Part shown: positions 51,034-59,111 of the stretch, piece by piece
Numbering within the stretch: position 1 is the stretch's first letter
Layout: every line of letters starts with the position of its first letter
Source: Bacillota bacterium
Lineage (GTDB): Bacteria > Bacillota > Clostridia > Oscillospirales > Oscillospiraceae
DNA length: 64,000 bases
Direction: 5' to 3'
Assembly (NCBI GenBank): GCA_028719885.1
Contig: JAQYLT010000050.1
Location: forward strand, 1 to 64,000
Translations under genes and position numbers: made by a program
The notes under the pieces: model-generated
Told to the model about the DNA's origin: nothing
The model's database searches: none
The model's input: only the letters and a program-made list of their open reading frames with translations

Positions 51034-51576
51034 TTGCAAAGACTCGGTTTTATTCATGATATGCTGGACGTAAAGGTGCTGATTCTTTTTGTCATGTCCA
51101 GAGCAAGCTATCCTGCCTCCAGTCAGCAGATTTATGAGCTGTGTTATCAGGATGACTGTGTGAGCTATTTCGATGTGTGCACGGCCATTCCCCAAATGGT
51201 CCAGTCCGGGCATCTGGTGGAAAAGGAGCCGGATCTGTATGAAATCACCGAAAAGGGAAAGGCGGACGGCGCCCTGACCCAGGATTCCATCGCCTATACC
51301 GTCCGCTGCCGGGCGGAGAACGCGGTGAACCGCTTCAACCGGCAGCTGCGCCGAAGCAGCTTTGTGAAGACCCAGGTGATTCCAAGGGAATCGGGAGACT
51401 GCTCTGTGATCATGGCCCTGGATGACGAAACGGGCAACCTGATGACCCTGGAGTTGGTCGCCCCCAATCAGCGGCAGGCGGTTCGGCTGGGCAAGCTGTT
51501 TGAGAAGAAAGCGGAGATCATCTATAATATGACCATGGCAGAACTTTTGGACGATGAGGATGAAATTGACTCCTGA
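51034..51576 (+). CDS. DUF4364-family protein
   Basis: 180 residues from a TTG start eight bases after AAGGAGG. The N-terminal ~75 residues look like a winged helix (VKVLILFVMSRAS...Q-Q-I-Y-E-L...I-P-Q-M-V-Q-S-G-H-L-V-E-K), and the family DUF4364 is widespread in Clostridia next to housekeeping genes. It may be a DNA-binding regulator of PadR-like type, but no target is known. The stop is about 80 bp before hpf, which has its own promoter. Confidence 0.8.
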   Translation: MQRLGFIHDMLDVKVLILFVMSRASYPASSQQIYELCYQDDCVSYFDVCTAIPQMVQSGHLVEKEPDLYEITEKGKADGALTQDSIAYTVRCRAENAVNRFNRQLRRSSFVKTQVIPRESGDCSVIMALDDETGNLMTLELVAPNQRQAVRLGKLFEKKAEIIYNMTMAELLDDEDEIDS

Positions 51577-51580
51577 CCCC

Positions 51581-51609
51581 TTGTCGATTCCGCTGACCCG
51601 TGGTATAGT
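51581..51609 (+). promoter_or_regulatory. Probable hpf promoter
   Basis: TTGTCG (51581-51586), 17-base spacer, TATAGT (51604-51609), 46 bases before the hpf ATG. Confidence 0.5.
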
Positions 51610-51654
51610 TAAACTACACCGGACAAACCGGTATATAGAAAGGAGCTGCCGCAT

Positions 51655-52194
51655 ATGAAATTCCAGTACAGTGAAAAGAAAGTGAAGCTGCCCGAAAAGG
51701 TTCACGCCTACGCGGAAAAAAAGGTGACCAAGCTGGCGCGCTACTTTGAGGAGGATGCGGAAGCACTCATTGTATTCTCTGTGGAGAAGAACCGGAACAA
51801 AGCAGAGCTCACCGTTCACGGTGCGGGCACCTGGTTCCGGGCTTCTGAAAGCACTTCGGATATGTTCGCCTCCATCGATGCCGCCGTTGCCACCATCGAG
51901 GGGCAGATTCGCAAGAACAAGACCCGCCTGGCCCGTCGGCTACGGCAGGATGCTTTCGTCCGGAGCGTGCAGGAGGAAACCTCCTTTGCCCCCGAACCGG
52001 CGGAGGATGACCTGAGCATCACCCGTGTCAAGCAGTTCTATTTCCGGCCCATGACCCGGGAAGAGGCTGTGCTCCAGATGAACCTGCTGGACCACAATTT
52101 CTTCGCCTTCCGGGATGAAGACAACGGAGGCTCATTCGCCGTGGTTTACAAGCGGAACGACGGCGGCTATGGCCTGCTTGATGATGCCGAATAA
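51655..52194 (+). CDS. hpf: Long-form ribosome hibernation promoting factor
   Basis: 179 residues. The N-terminal HPF/RaiA domain (1-105) binds the small subunit decoding region; the C-terminal domain (about 122-179, ITRVKQFYFRPMTREEAVLQMNLLDHNFFAFRDEDNGG) dimerises ribosomes into 100S particles, as in other Firmicutes. AGAAAGGAG precedes ATG. It is followed by a strong terminator, so transcribed alone. Confidence 0.95.
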   Translation: MKFQYSEKKVKLPEKVHAYAEKKVTKLARYFEEDAEALIVFSVEKNRNKAELTVHGAGTWFRASESTSDMFASIDAAVATIEGQIRKNKTRLARRLRQDAFVRSVQEETSFAPEPAEDDLSITRVKQFYFRPMTREEAVLQMNLLDHNFFAFRDEDNGGSFAVVYKRNDGGYGLLDDAE

Positions 52195-52232
52195 AAAGCA
52201 GAACTGCTTCTGAATGGAATCTCAAAATACGT

Positions 52233-52267
52233 CGGGACCTCTCCACTGCGGAGGGGTCCCGTTTTTT
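52233..52267 (+). terminator. Intrinsic terminator after hpf
   Basis: CGGGACCTCTCC pairs with GGAGGGGTCCCG (one G-T pair), short loop, then TTTTTT. Confidence 0.88.
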
Positions 52268-52558
52268 GTTTCAGAATATCATCGTCGGCGTACCTCACAA
52301 TCTTTCCGCCTTGCTTTTTGAAAATCATCCTCGGAAACCTTTGCGAACTTTTATCAAAGACTTGTATCAGAAATGATTGAGGTATTTACTCCGGGTATTT
52401 TTCTGCCAGAAAACGACATGACACTCTCCCGCAGACTTGAGGAAGGCCTTGGTCCTCGTGCCGTTCTCCACAGACAATGGCAGCCGCCGGTTTTTCAACT
52501 GGCGGTTGGAGATGTTCACCGGATATTTCGATTGATTCAAGCTTGATCATGATAGGAA
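52268..52558. other. Gene-poor gap downstream of tRNA-Leu, possible remnant
   Basis: No gene is supported. On the minus strand a ~57-codon open stretch (about 52540 to the TGA at 52369-52367) reads protein-like (for example NRRLPLSVENGTRTKAFL) but has no ribosome site and no family I recognise. It may be the tail of a decayed gene, a common situation beside tRNA genes where elements integrate. An overlapping 54-codon frame in another phase is no better supported. Confidence 0.2.
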
Positions 52559-52591
52559 GACAGCAGATACCCGGTTCAGGTATCTGCTGTC
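52559..52591 (-). terminator. Hairpin downstream of tRNA-Leu
   Basis: GACAGCAGATACC / GGTATCTGCTGTC forms a 13 bp stem with a short loop directly after the tRNA 3' end on the minus strand. The following CTTCCTATC is a weak U-tract, so this is a terminator or 3' processing hairpin. Confidence 0.65.
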
Positions 52592-52592
52592 T

Positions 52593-52678
52593 TGGTGCCG
52601 GTGACCGGACTCGAACCGGTACGCTGTCGCCAGCGGTGGATTTTGAGTCCACTACGTCTACCATTCCATCACACCGGC
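52593..52678 (-). tRNA. tRNA-Leu (anticodon CAA)
   Basis: The minus strand gives an 86-base class II tRNA: acceptor GCCGGTG pairing with CACCGGC and a genomically encoded CCA, anticodon arm GTGGA-CTCAAAA-TCCAC with CAA at positions 34-36 (reads UUG), a long variable arm, and T-loop GGTTCGAGTCC. All features needed for a leucine tRNA are present. Confidence 0.95.
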
Positions 52679-52798
52679 TTTTACCGGAGTAGTATATCAC
52701 AATCCCGGGGAAAATGCAAGAGCAAATATTTCCGGAATGGGTGGGGCGGGGGAGGGGGCGTCTTAATAAAAACAAAAGAATTGCCGGACAGGTATTGC

Positions 52799-52827
52799 TT
52801 GACAGATGGAAAACACTGGTCTATAAT
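52799..52827 (+). promoter_or_regulatory. Consensus promoter for sortase B
   Basis: Perfect TTGACA (52799-52804), 17-base spacer, perfect TATAAT (52822-52827). An unregulated-looking strong promoter implies steady expression of srtB. Confidence 0.85.
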
Positions 52828-52871
52828 GGGGAATAATGCCTACTCAAGAAAACAACAATGGAGGTTACGCC

Positions 52872-53759
52872 ATGAAGAAAGGATTATTTGCCGTGCTGGT
52901 TTTGGTTTTGGTTGCTGCCTTTGCCGCCAGCGCGATCTATCTGGCCACCTATTTTACCGACAGCGCCAAACGCCAGATGGAGGATGATGAACGGGCCAAC
53001 AAGGTGATGGAGCAGCGCCAGGAATACATCGAGAGCACCGTGGACACCGACCCCACGGAGACTTCCTTTAACCCCTACGGCATCCCCGGCGTCAATGGCT
53101 TCGAGGACGAGTACTACACCCCCGATGTGATCAACGAGCCGGAAAACGTTCCCGAGCGCCCCGTACTGGAGAGTGGAAGCGATTTCCTCCCCTGGTACCA
53201 GGAGCTGCACAGCGAGAACCCGGATATGGTGGGCTGGCTGCAGATTGAGAACTCCAAGATCAACTATCCCGTGATGCAGACCACGGTGGACAACGCCAAC
53301 TACTACCTGTACCGGGATTTCGACAAGAACGAGTCCGTCCGGGGCTGCATCTATGCCCGGGAGGAATGCGACGTGTTCAAGCCCAGCGACAACATCACCC
53401 TCTTCGGCCACAACATGAAGGACGGCAGCATGTTCGCCTACCTGGGCAACTACTACAACAAGTCCGCCTGGGAGGAAAATCCCCTGATTTTCTTCGACAC
53501 CCTGAATGAATCCCATGTTTACAAGATCTTTGCCGTGTTTAAGACCTCCGGCACCGATGGCGTGGGCTTCGCCTATCACCTGATGTCGGATGCCAAGGAC
53601 GAGCAGGAGTTCAACGAGTTCGTTTCCACCTGCAAAAAACTGGCCTTCTACGACACCGGCATTACCCCGGTCTATGGCGACAAGCTGCTGTGCCTCTCCA
53701 CCTGCGAGTACACCATCGACAATGGCCGCTTCGTGGTTGCCGCGGTTCGGATTACCTGA
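52872..53759 (+). CDS. srtB: Class B sortase
   Basis: 295 residues from ATG 52872, eight bases after GGAGG; an earlier ATG at 52836 leaves no ribosome site. N-terminal membrane anchor (about 5-28), a ~90-residue acidic linker, then a class B core: MVGWLQIENSKINYPVMQ, catalytic His in FGHNMKDGSMF, Cys in CLSTCEY, and Arg in NGRFVVAAVRI. Class B enzymes anchor specific proteins (haem/iron uptake or, in clostridia, assorted surface proteins) at NPQTN- or (S/N)PxTG-type signals. No substrate gene lies nearby. It is unrelated to the class C pair of the fibre locus. Confidence 0.92.
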   Translation: MKKGLFAVLVLVLVAAFAASAIYLATYFTDSAKRQMEDDERANKVMEQRQEYIESTVDTDPTETSFNPYGIPGVNGFEDEYYTPDVINEPENVPERPVLESGSDFLPWYQELHSENPDMVGWLQIENSKINYPVMQTTVDNANYYLYRDFDKNESVRGCIYAREECDVFKPSDNITLFGHNMKDGSMFAYLGNYYNKSAWEENPLIFFDTLNESHVYKIFAVFKTSGTDGVGFAYHLMSDAKDEQEFNEFVSTCKKLAFYDTGITPVYGDKLLCLSTCEYTIDNGRFVVAAVRIT

Positions 53760-53852
53760 TTTGATGATGGATGAAACTGGGGGCTGTCTCACGCAGGTGG
53801 GGCGGCCCCCAAAAACGTTCACATTTCCTCTATTTACTTTTCATCGATAGAA

Positions 53853-53861
53853 TGATATAAT
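53853..53861 (+). promoter_or_regulatory. Extended -10 promoter for the FtsW/RodA gene
   Basis: TGATATAAT: a TATAAT at 53856-53861 preceded by TGA, the extended -10 form, with only a weak -35 (TTACTT near 53834). Confidence 0.55.
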
Positions 53862-53938
53862 ACACGTGTTCGTGCCCGATTGGGCCGGTTTTTTCCATTT
53901 TTCAGAACCATTTCCAGATATGGAAGGGAGGAGACTGC

Positions 53939-55111
53939 TTGCGTCGGTTTATTGAAGAATTAAAGGACTTTACTAAAAAAGGCGACTGGGTTCTGCTGAT
54001 CCTATGCTTGATCACCTCCGGCTTCGGCGGCATCTGCGTGGCCAGCGCCACCAACGCCGCGAAATTTGGCAGCAACACCAAGTACATTCTGATTCAGCTG
54101 GTTGCCACCATGCTGGGAATCATGATGTTTGCCATTGTGTCCTCCATCGATGTGGACTTTATGTCGGAGCACCGGGGGCTGCTGGTTGCTTTCAACATCT
54201 TCATGCTTTTGCTGCTGATTCCCTTTGGCGATGACCACAGCACCGGCAACAGGAGTTGGCTCACCATTCCTCTGGTTCCCGTGAGCATTCAGCCCGCCGA
54301 GATCTGTAAAATCGCCTACATCATCATCATGGCGTCGGTGATGTCATCCCACCAAAACAACATTTCCAGCATCCCCTCCGTCATGCACATGGTGTTCCAC
54401 CTGGCCATCGTGGTGGGACTGAACATGGTGCTGTCCGGTGACGCCGGCGTGTCCTTGATTTTCGTGTTCATCTTCATCGGCATGGCCTTCGCCGGAGGCG
54501 TGAGCCTGTGGTGGTTCCTCCTGGCCATCGGCGCCATTGCGGCGGCGGTGCCCCTGGTCTGGCCCTATTTGGGTACCTACCAGCAGGAGCGAATCATGGT
54601 GCTGATCGACCCGGAGTTCGACAAGATGGGCATCGGCGCCCGGTATCACAGCAAAATCAATCTTCAGTCCCTCACCGGCGGCGGCCTGACGGGGCAGGGG
54701 CTGTTCAACGGCACCCGAACCCAGGACGGCAACCTCTTCGCCCAGCACACGGACTATATCTTCTCCTCCATCGGCGAGGAGCTGGGCTTCTTCGGCTGTG
54801 TGGCGGTGATGCTTTTGGAGCTGGCCATCATTGCCCGGTGCATCCAGGTGGGTGCCCGGTGCCCGGACTACATGCGCCGGCTGATCTGCTTCGGCGCCGC
54901 CTCCGCCATGATGTTCCAGGTGCTCATCAACACCGGCATGTGCATCGGTGTTATGCCCGTTATCGGCCTGACCCTGCCGCTGATCAGCTACGGCGGCTCC
55001 TCCGTGGTTACCATCTACGCCATGCTTGGCCTGGTCTCCGGCGCCTATGCGCGACCACAATCCATGAGCCACGAGCGGTATATCCAACCCTACCGGGACT
55101 ATCGCAGATAA
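53939..55111 (+). CDS. FtsW/RodA/SpoVE-family peptidoglycan glycosyltransferase
   Basis: 390 residues from a TTG after GGGAGGAG. About ten membrane helices of the SEDS fold. Conserved pieces: NRSWLTIPLVPVSIQPAEICKI (about 101-122), the large extracellular loop with TGQGLFNGTRTQDGNLFAQHTDYIFSSIGEELGF (about 256-289), and GLTLPLISYGGSS (about 345-357). It polymerises lipid II with a partner class B PBP. The type (division, elongation or spore) cannot be fixed; no PBP is adjacent. A terminator follows. Confidence 0.9.
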   Translation: MRRFIEELKDFTKKGDWVLLILCLITSGFGGICVASATNAAKFGSNTKYILIQLVATMLGIMMFAIVSSIDVDFMSEHRGLLVAFNIFMLLLLIPFGDDHSTGNRSWLTIPLVPVSIQPAEICKIAYIIIMASVMSSHQNNISSIPSVMHMVFHLAIVVGLNMVLSGDAGVSLIFVFIFIGMAFAGGVSLWWFLLAIGAIAAAVPLVWPYLGTYQQERIMVLIDPEFDKMGIGARYHSKINLQSLTGGGLTGQGLFNGTRTQDGNLFAQHTDYIFSSIGEELGFFGCVAVMLLELAIIARCIQVGARCPDYMRRLICFGAASAMMFQVLINTGMCIGVMPVIGLTLPLISYGGSSVVTIYAMLGLVSGAYARPQSMSHERYIQPYRDYRR

Positions 55112-55115
55112 GAAG

Positions 55116-55150
55116 ATCCCCCCATCAGTTTGATGGGGGGAATCGTTTCT
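55116..55150. terminator. Terminator between FtsW/RodA and TRAP permease genes
   Basis: GATCCCCCCATCA pairs with TGATGGGGGGAATC around a 3-base loop, followed by GTTTCT. It lies between convergent genes and ends just before the TRAP permease stop at 55152. Confidence 0.75.
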
Positions 55151-55151
55151 C

Positions 55152-57101
55152 TTAGGCGGTGGCCAGGGACTGACGGCGGGTGAAGAACTGCAGCGCCACG
55201 ACGATGAGGGCCAGGGCGACGCCGCCCAGGTCTGTCACGGTGCCGGGGAAAATCAGCATCAGTCCGCCCACCAATGCCAGCAGCCGCTGATACCAGGGCA
55301 TATGGGCCATCAGGTAGCCCTCCAAAGAGGCGGAGAGGCAGCAGATGCCAATGAAGGCGGTGACGCAGATGAGGATGACTTCCAGAACGTTGGTGTCAAT
55401 CAGCAGCATGGCAGGGCTCATGGCAAAGGCATAGGGGACGATGAAGGCGCCGATGGCCAGCTTGGTGGCGGTGACGGCGGTTTTCATGGGACTTGCTTTG
55501 GCAATGGCGGCTCCGGCGTAGGCGGCCAGGGCCACGGGAGGCGTCAGGTCGGCCACGATGCCGAAATAGAACACGAAGAAGTGGGCTGCCACCGTGGGGA
55601 CGCCCATCTGCACCAGAATGGGGGCGCAGGTGGCGGCCATGATGCAGTAGGTAGCGGTGGTGGGAACGCCCATGCCCAGCACAATGCAGCAGACCATGGT
55701 CAGCAGCAGTGCCAGCAGCACGGAGCCCCCAGCCAGGGCAACCACGCCGCTGATGATCTTGCTGGCAAGGCCCGTGATGGTGATGGTGCCCGCGATGATG
55801 CCCGCAATGCCGCAGGCGGCGGCAACGGTGATGGCACCCTGACCGCCGGCAGCCAGAGCCTCCAGCAGACGCTTAGGGGTAATTCGGCTGTCCTTATTGA
55901 ACAGGGAGACCAGGATGCAGGCCAGAATGGAAATGGCCGCGGCATACTGGATGGAGCGGGCGCTGGTAACCACCAGGTAAATCAGCAGGAACAGGGGGAA
56001 CAGCAGATAGCTCTTTTTCAGCAGGGGCAGCAGCTTGGGCAGGTCCTCTCTTTTCAGACCCTTAAGCCCCAGCTTCTTGGCTTCCAGATGGACGGAGATG
56101 AAGATGCCGGTGAAGTACAGCACTGCTGGGAGAATGGCCCGCAGGACGATTTTGCTGTAGGGCTCCTGGACATATTCCGCCATTAAGAAGGCGGCGGCGC
56201 CCATGATCGGCGGCATGATCTGTCCGCCGGTGGAGGCGGCAGCCTCGGTGGCAGCGGCGAATTCCGACTTGTAGCCGGTTTTCTTCATCAAAGGGATGGT
56301 CACGGAGCCGGAGCCCACGGTGTTGGCCACGGAGGAGCCGGACACAATGCCCATCAGGGCGCTGGCCACCACGGCCACCTTGGCGGGACCGCCGGAGAAG
56401 CTGCCCACGATGGTATTGGCGATTTGGATGAAGTACTCGGCAATGCCGGTGCGCTCCAAAAAGGCACCGAAGATGATGAACACCACAATGAACTTGGAGC
56501 AGACGTTAATGGGAGTGGAGAAGATGCCCTCCTTGCTGTAGAACAGCTGCCGCACGGCGGAGCTGACCCGGCGCAGGAAGGAGGGGTTGGGCAGTCCCAC
56601 GGCCAGGGCATAGACCAGGAAAGCGGTGGCCACCAGCAAAATGGGAAGACCTACGCTTCTGCGGCAGATTTCCGCCAGGGACAGAATGCCCACAATGCCG
56701 ATAACGATCTGATAGGGCTGGAACATGATGCCCTGATGAATGATGGTTTTGGCATTGAAGGTATAGTACAGGAAAGAGCCGGTGCCCAGAATCATCAGAA
56801 TGATATCATACCAGGGAATGTGGTTCACCTGCTGGTGGCCTTTCTTCGCCGGGTACACCAGATACCCCAGAAACACGATAAACGCCACAAAGGAGGTCAG
56901 CCGCACTTCGTCCAGCCAGCTGGCAAACAGGGTGACATACAGGCAGAACAGGGAAAAGGAAGCCAGAATGCAGCTGACAACGATTTTGGGCTTTCCCTCC
57001 CAGACCCGGGTGTTGGATTCTTTGTCGTATTTTTTCATTACGGCTTCCAAATCGTCGCTGGGAGCGGCGGGATTGGCCGTTTTTTTCTGAAAGAGTTTCA
57101 T
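55152..57101 (-). CDS. TRAP transporter fused 4TM/12TM permease (TAXI type)
   Basis: 649 residues combining the small (DctQ-like) and large (DctM-like) membrane subunits. The DctM signature region G-I-V-S-G-S-S-V-A-N-T-V-G-S-G-S-V-T-I-P-L-M-K-K (about 255-278) and TGGQIMPPIMGAAAFLMAEYV are clear, as is a second-half repeat MGVPTTATYCIMAATCAPILV. It imports an organic acid with Na+ or H+, using the periplasmic-type receptor encoded upstream. TAXI systems often carry glutamate, 2-oxoglutarate or other carboxylates; the substrate here is unknown. Confidence 0.92.
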   Translation of the reverse strand: MKLFQKKTANPAAPSDDLEAVMKKYDKESNTRVWEGKPKIVVSCILASFSLFCLYVTLFASWLDEVRLTSFVAFIVFLGYLVYPAKKGHQQVNHIPWYDIILMILGTGSFLYYTFNAKTIIHQGIMFQPYQIVIGIVGILSLAEICRRSVGLPILLVATAFLVYALAVGLPNPSFLRRVSSAVRQLFYSKEGIFSTPINVCSKFIVVFIIFGAFLERTGIAEYFIQIANTIVGSFSGGPAKVAVVASALMGIVSGSSVANTVGSGSVTIPLMKKTGYKSEFAAATEAAASTGGQIMPPIMGAAAFLMAEYVQEPYSKIVLRAILPAVLYFTGIFISVHLEAKKLGLKGLKREDLPKLLPLLKKSYLLFPLFLLIYLVVTSARSIQYAAAISILACILVSLFNKDSRITPKRLLEALAAGGQGAITVAAACGIAGIIAGTITITGLASKIISGVVALAGGSVLLALLLTMVCCIVLGMGVPTTATYCIMAATCAPILVQMGVPTVAAHFFVFYFGIVADLTPPVALAAYAGAAIAKASPMKTAVTATKLAIGAFIVPYAFAMSPAMLLIDTNVLEVILICVTAFIGICCLSASLEGYLMAHMPWYQRLLALVGGLMLIFPGTVTDLGGVALALIVVALQFFTRRQSLATA

Positions 57102-57128
57102 GTATCCTCCTTTACGTCAGGCAGGCAA

Positions 57129-57160
57129 AAACGGCTTCGGTGGAAACACCGAAGCCGTTT
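57129..57160 (-). terminator. Intercistronic terminator between TAXI receptor and permease
   Basis: Perfect 14 bp stem AAACGGCTTCGGTG / CACCGAAGCCGTTT with loop GAAA, followed on the minus strand by TTGCCTG. It lies between the receptor stop and the permease start, so it probably lets only part of transcription reach the permease, giving excess receptor. Confidence 0.8.
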
Positions 57161-57174
57161 GTTGTGGCGGATGA

Positions 57175-58230
57175 TTACTGTGCTTCCACGGTTACGCCCT
57201 GCTCGGCATAGTATTTGGCAGCGCCCTTGTGGAAAGGAGCGGTCATGCCGCTGGTGGCGTTTTCAATGCTCAGTTCAGCGCCCTTGCCGTGCTCCTTGGC
57301 GATGTCGGCGGCGTTGTCGAAGATGGCCTTGGTGATGTTGTAAACATCCTCCTCGCTGGCGTTGGCATCCACGATCAGGGTGGCCTTGACGGTGACGGTG
57401 TTCACGTCCTCAGTCTGGCCGTTGTAGGTGCCGGCGGGGATGGTGTAGACGGTGTAGAAAGGAGAAGCCTCCATCATGGCCTTGGCCACATCGCCGTCGA
57501 TGGGAACCAGGTAGGCGGAGTTGGTGGCGCACAGCTCGCTGATGGCGGGGGTGGGAGCGCCGGCCACGATGAATGCGGCGTCAATCTTGCCGTCCTTCAG
57601 GGCGTCGGTGCTCTCGGCGAAGCTCTGGTACTGGGGCTTGATGTCGTCCACGGTCAGGCCGGCAGCGGAGAGCACGTCCACAGCGTTGAAGTACACGCCG
57701 GAGCTGGGGGCGCCGATAGAAACGGACTTGCCCTTCAGATCGGCGACGGACTTGATCTCGGGATTCATGGTGATCAGCTGGACGGCCTCGGCGTACAGAC
57801 CGGCGATGACCCGGAAGGAATCAACCTTGCCGGTGGCTTCGAAGGAGCGGGTGCCCTCCCAGCCGTAGGACATGACGTCGGACTGAACGGTACCCAGGCT
57901 GTAGTCGCCCACCTGGATGCCCTGGATGTTGGCCTTGGAGCCGTCGGTGGAGACAACGGTCACATCCACGTTGGCCTTTTCTTTCATGTACCGGCCCAGG
58001 ATGGTGCCGTAGGCGTAGTAGGTGCCGGCGGAGCCGCCGGTGCCCATGGTCATTCTGGTGGCAGCCTTGGGGGCTTCGGTAACGGCCTCGGTGACAGCCT
58101 CGGTCGTGGCTTCCATGGTTGCCTCGGTGGTGGCTGCTTTGGTGGGCTCCGTGGTCTTGGACTCGGAGCTGCAGGCTGCCAGGGACAGCAGCATGATCAC
58201 ACTCAGCGCCAGAGCGAAAATTCTCTTCAT
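57175..58230 (-). CDS. TAXI-family TRAP solute receptor (lipoprotein)
   Basis: 351 residues. Lipoprotein signal with lipobox LAAC (Cys about 20), a Thr/Glu/Ala linker (TEATMEATTEAVTEAV, about 30-53), then the TAXI binding fold: MTMGTGGSAGTYYAYGTILGRYM, VVSTDGSKANIQGIQVGDYSLGTVQSD, and DLKGKSVSIGAPSSGVYFNAVDVL. It captures the substrate outside the membrane and delivers it to the fused permease encoded next. A likely promoter lies at 58297-58269 and a terminator follows. Confidence 0.93.
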   Translation of the reverse strand: MKRIFALALSVIMLLSLAACSSESKTTEPTKAATTEATMEATTEAVTEAVTEAPKAATRMTMGTGGSAGTYYAYGTILGRYMKEKANVDVTVVSTDGSKANIQGIQVGDYSLGTVQSDVMSYGWEGTRSFEATGKVDSFRVIAGLYAEAVQLITMNPEIKSVADLKGKSVSIGAPSSGVYFNAVDVLSAAGLTVDDIKPQYQSFAESTDALKDGKIDAAFIVAGAPTPAISELCATNSAYLVPIDGDVAKAMMEASPFYTVYTIPAGTYNGQTEDVNTVTVKATLIVDANASEEDVYNITKAIFDNAADIAKEHGKGAELSIENATSGMTAPFHKGAAKYYAEQGVTVEAQ

Positions 58231-58268
58231 TGTGTTTCCTCCTGTTTTTGTAAAAGATTACAGGTCCT

Positions 58269-58297
58269 ATTATATAATAATGTATGAATAATTGCAA
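58269..58297 (-). promoter_or_regulatory. Promoter for the TAXI TRAP genes
   Basis: On the minus strand TTGCAA (58297-58292), 17-base spacer, TATAAT (58274-58269), 39 bases before the receptor ATG. Confidence 0.6.
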
Positions 58298-58640
58298 GGC
58301 GAAAAATGCAGAATGGCGCGCTGCGATTGTTTGACTCCACTTGCAGAAATTCATATTTCGGTGATAATTCCGCCATAATTGCAGGAAATGGAAGAGTTTT
58401 GAAAGTTATCCTGCAAATTCAATCAAGAGAAATGTGCAATCTGCACAAGGAAAAAGCCGGAAATGAGAAGAAATTATACATGATAATCCGGCAGAAATAT
58501 GTTCAAAATCTGCCATGGGAGGAAGCTCCACCGGCAAAAACAACAAAATGGTTCGATGAGCAGCATAAACTTGCAAAAAGAACATCTGTTTTTAAAACAC
58601 GGACAATTTTCGGACGTTTCGCATAGGCGTAATAGGCAGG
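58298..58640. other. AT-rich gap upstream of the TAXI operon
   Basis: Clearly more AT-rich than the flanking genes. A 106-codon plus-strand frame (58306-58626) exists, but its product resembles nothing I know and its composition does not match neighbouring genes, so I do not call it. The region probably holds upstream regulatory sequence for the TAXI promoter. Confidence 0.3.
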
Positions 58641-58914
58641 TTAATTGGGATTTGACGAGATGTTTCGTAGGGAACGGATTTATCCGTTCCGTCCGGTAAC
58701 GTTTTTATGGGATGCACGTTGGATGGAAAAATGTTGAAAAAAGAACCCGTTACCATCCAACGAACTACGGATTTTCATCCGCCTTTCGGAACGGATGAAT
58801 CCGTTCCCTACACAAAACACAACATTTTCTCGATTCAATACTCCCAGTGATTTACGAACAGGGCGGAACGCATGAATGCGTTCCCTACGAACACATACTG
58901 ACAAATTCCAATTC
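58641..58914. repeat. REP-like hairpin island G (three hairpins)
   Basis: GTAG-headed hairpin at 58666-58691 (stem GGAACGGAT), inverse hairpins at 58787-58811 (GGAACGGAT) and 58864-58889 (GGAACGCAT). Ends are a degenerate AATTGGGATTTGACGAG on the left and AAATTCCAATTC (58903-58914) on the right. It lies between the divergent TAXI and uracil permease genes. Confidence 0.85.
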
Positions 58915-58995
58915 TCAGATCATTCCATATGCTATTTCACCAAAAGAATGTCCATAGACTGTTCATATTTTGGCAACAGAAGCCTGGGTTTTTCC

Positions 58996-59024
58996 TTGCT
59001 TTTCGGAGCAAATGGGAGTATACT
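58996..59024 (+). promoter_or_regulatory. Promoter for the uracil permease gene
   Basis: TTGCTT (58996-59001), 17-base spacer, TATACT (59019-59024). Start predicted near 59031, which places a terminator hairpin within the first 55 bases of the transcript. Confidence 0.6.
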
Positions 59025-59044
59025 GTCAAAGAACAAAGAAAAGA

Positions 59045-59085
59045 GGGAGGAGTCATGGTAAAAATCCATTGATTCCTCCTTTTTT
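59045..59085 (+). terminator. Leader attenuator terminator upstream of the uracil permease gene
   Basis: GGAGGAGTCATGG (59046-59058) pairs with CCATTGATTCCTCC (59066-59079) leaving one bulged base and one G-T pair, followed by TTTTTT. It lies between the promoter and the permease ATG, so full-length mRNA requires read-through. The left arm contains a ribosome site and a mini start codon. Confidence 0.75.
59055..59072 (+). CDS. Possible 5-residue leader peptide (MVKIH)
   Basis: ATG GTA AAA ATC CAT TGA with GGGAGGAG just upstream; start and stop both lie inside the attenuator stem-loop. A ribosome translating it would sit on the hairpin and prevent termination. The spacing from GGAGG to ATG is short (four bases), and no codon bias hints at an amino-acid signal, so this is a candidate only. 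Confidence 0.35.
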   Translation: MVKIH

Positions 59086-59111
59086 CAAAAAAAGAAAGGA
59101 TGATTTTTCCA

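Noticed and set aside
52386..52775. 129-codon minus-strand frame
   Set aside because: Runs straight through the tRNA-Leu gene.
53779..53812. GGGGGC...GCCCCC stem after srtB as a terminator
   Set aside because: Stem is interrupted and followed by AAAAACG, not a T-run.
58306..58626. 106-codon plus-strand frame with an AAGG near its ATG
   Set aside because: AT-rich, no recognisable domain, and starts beside the TAXI promoter on the other strand; more likely regulatory DNA.
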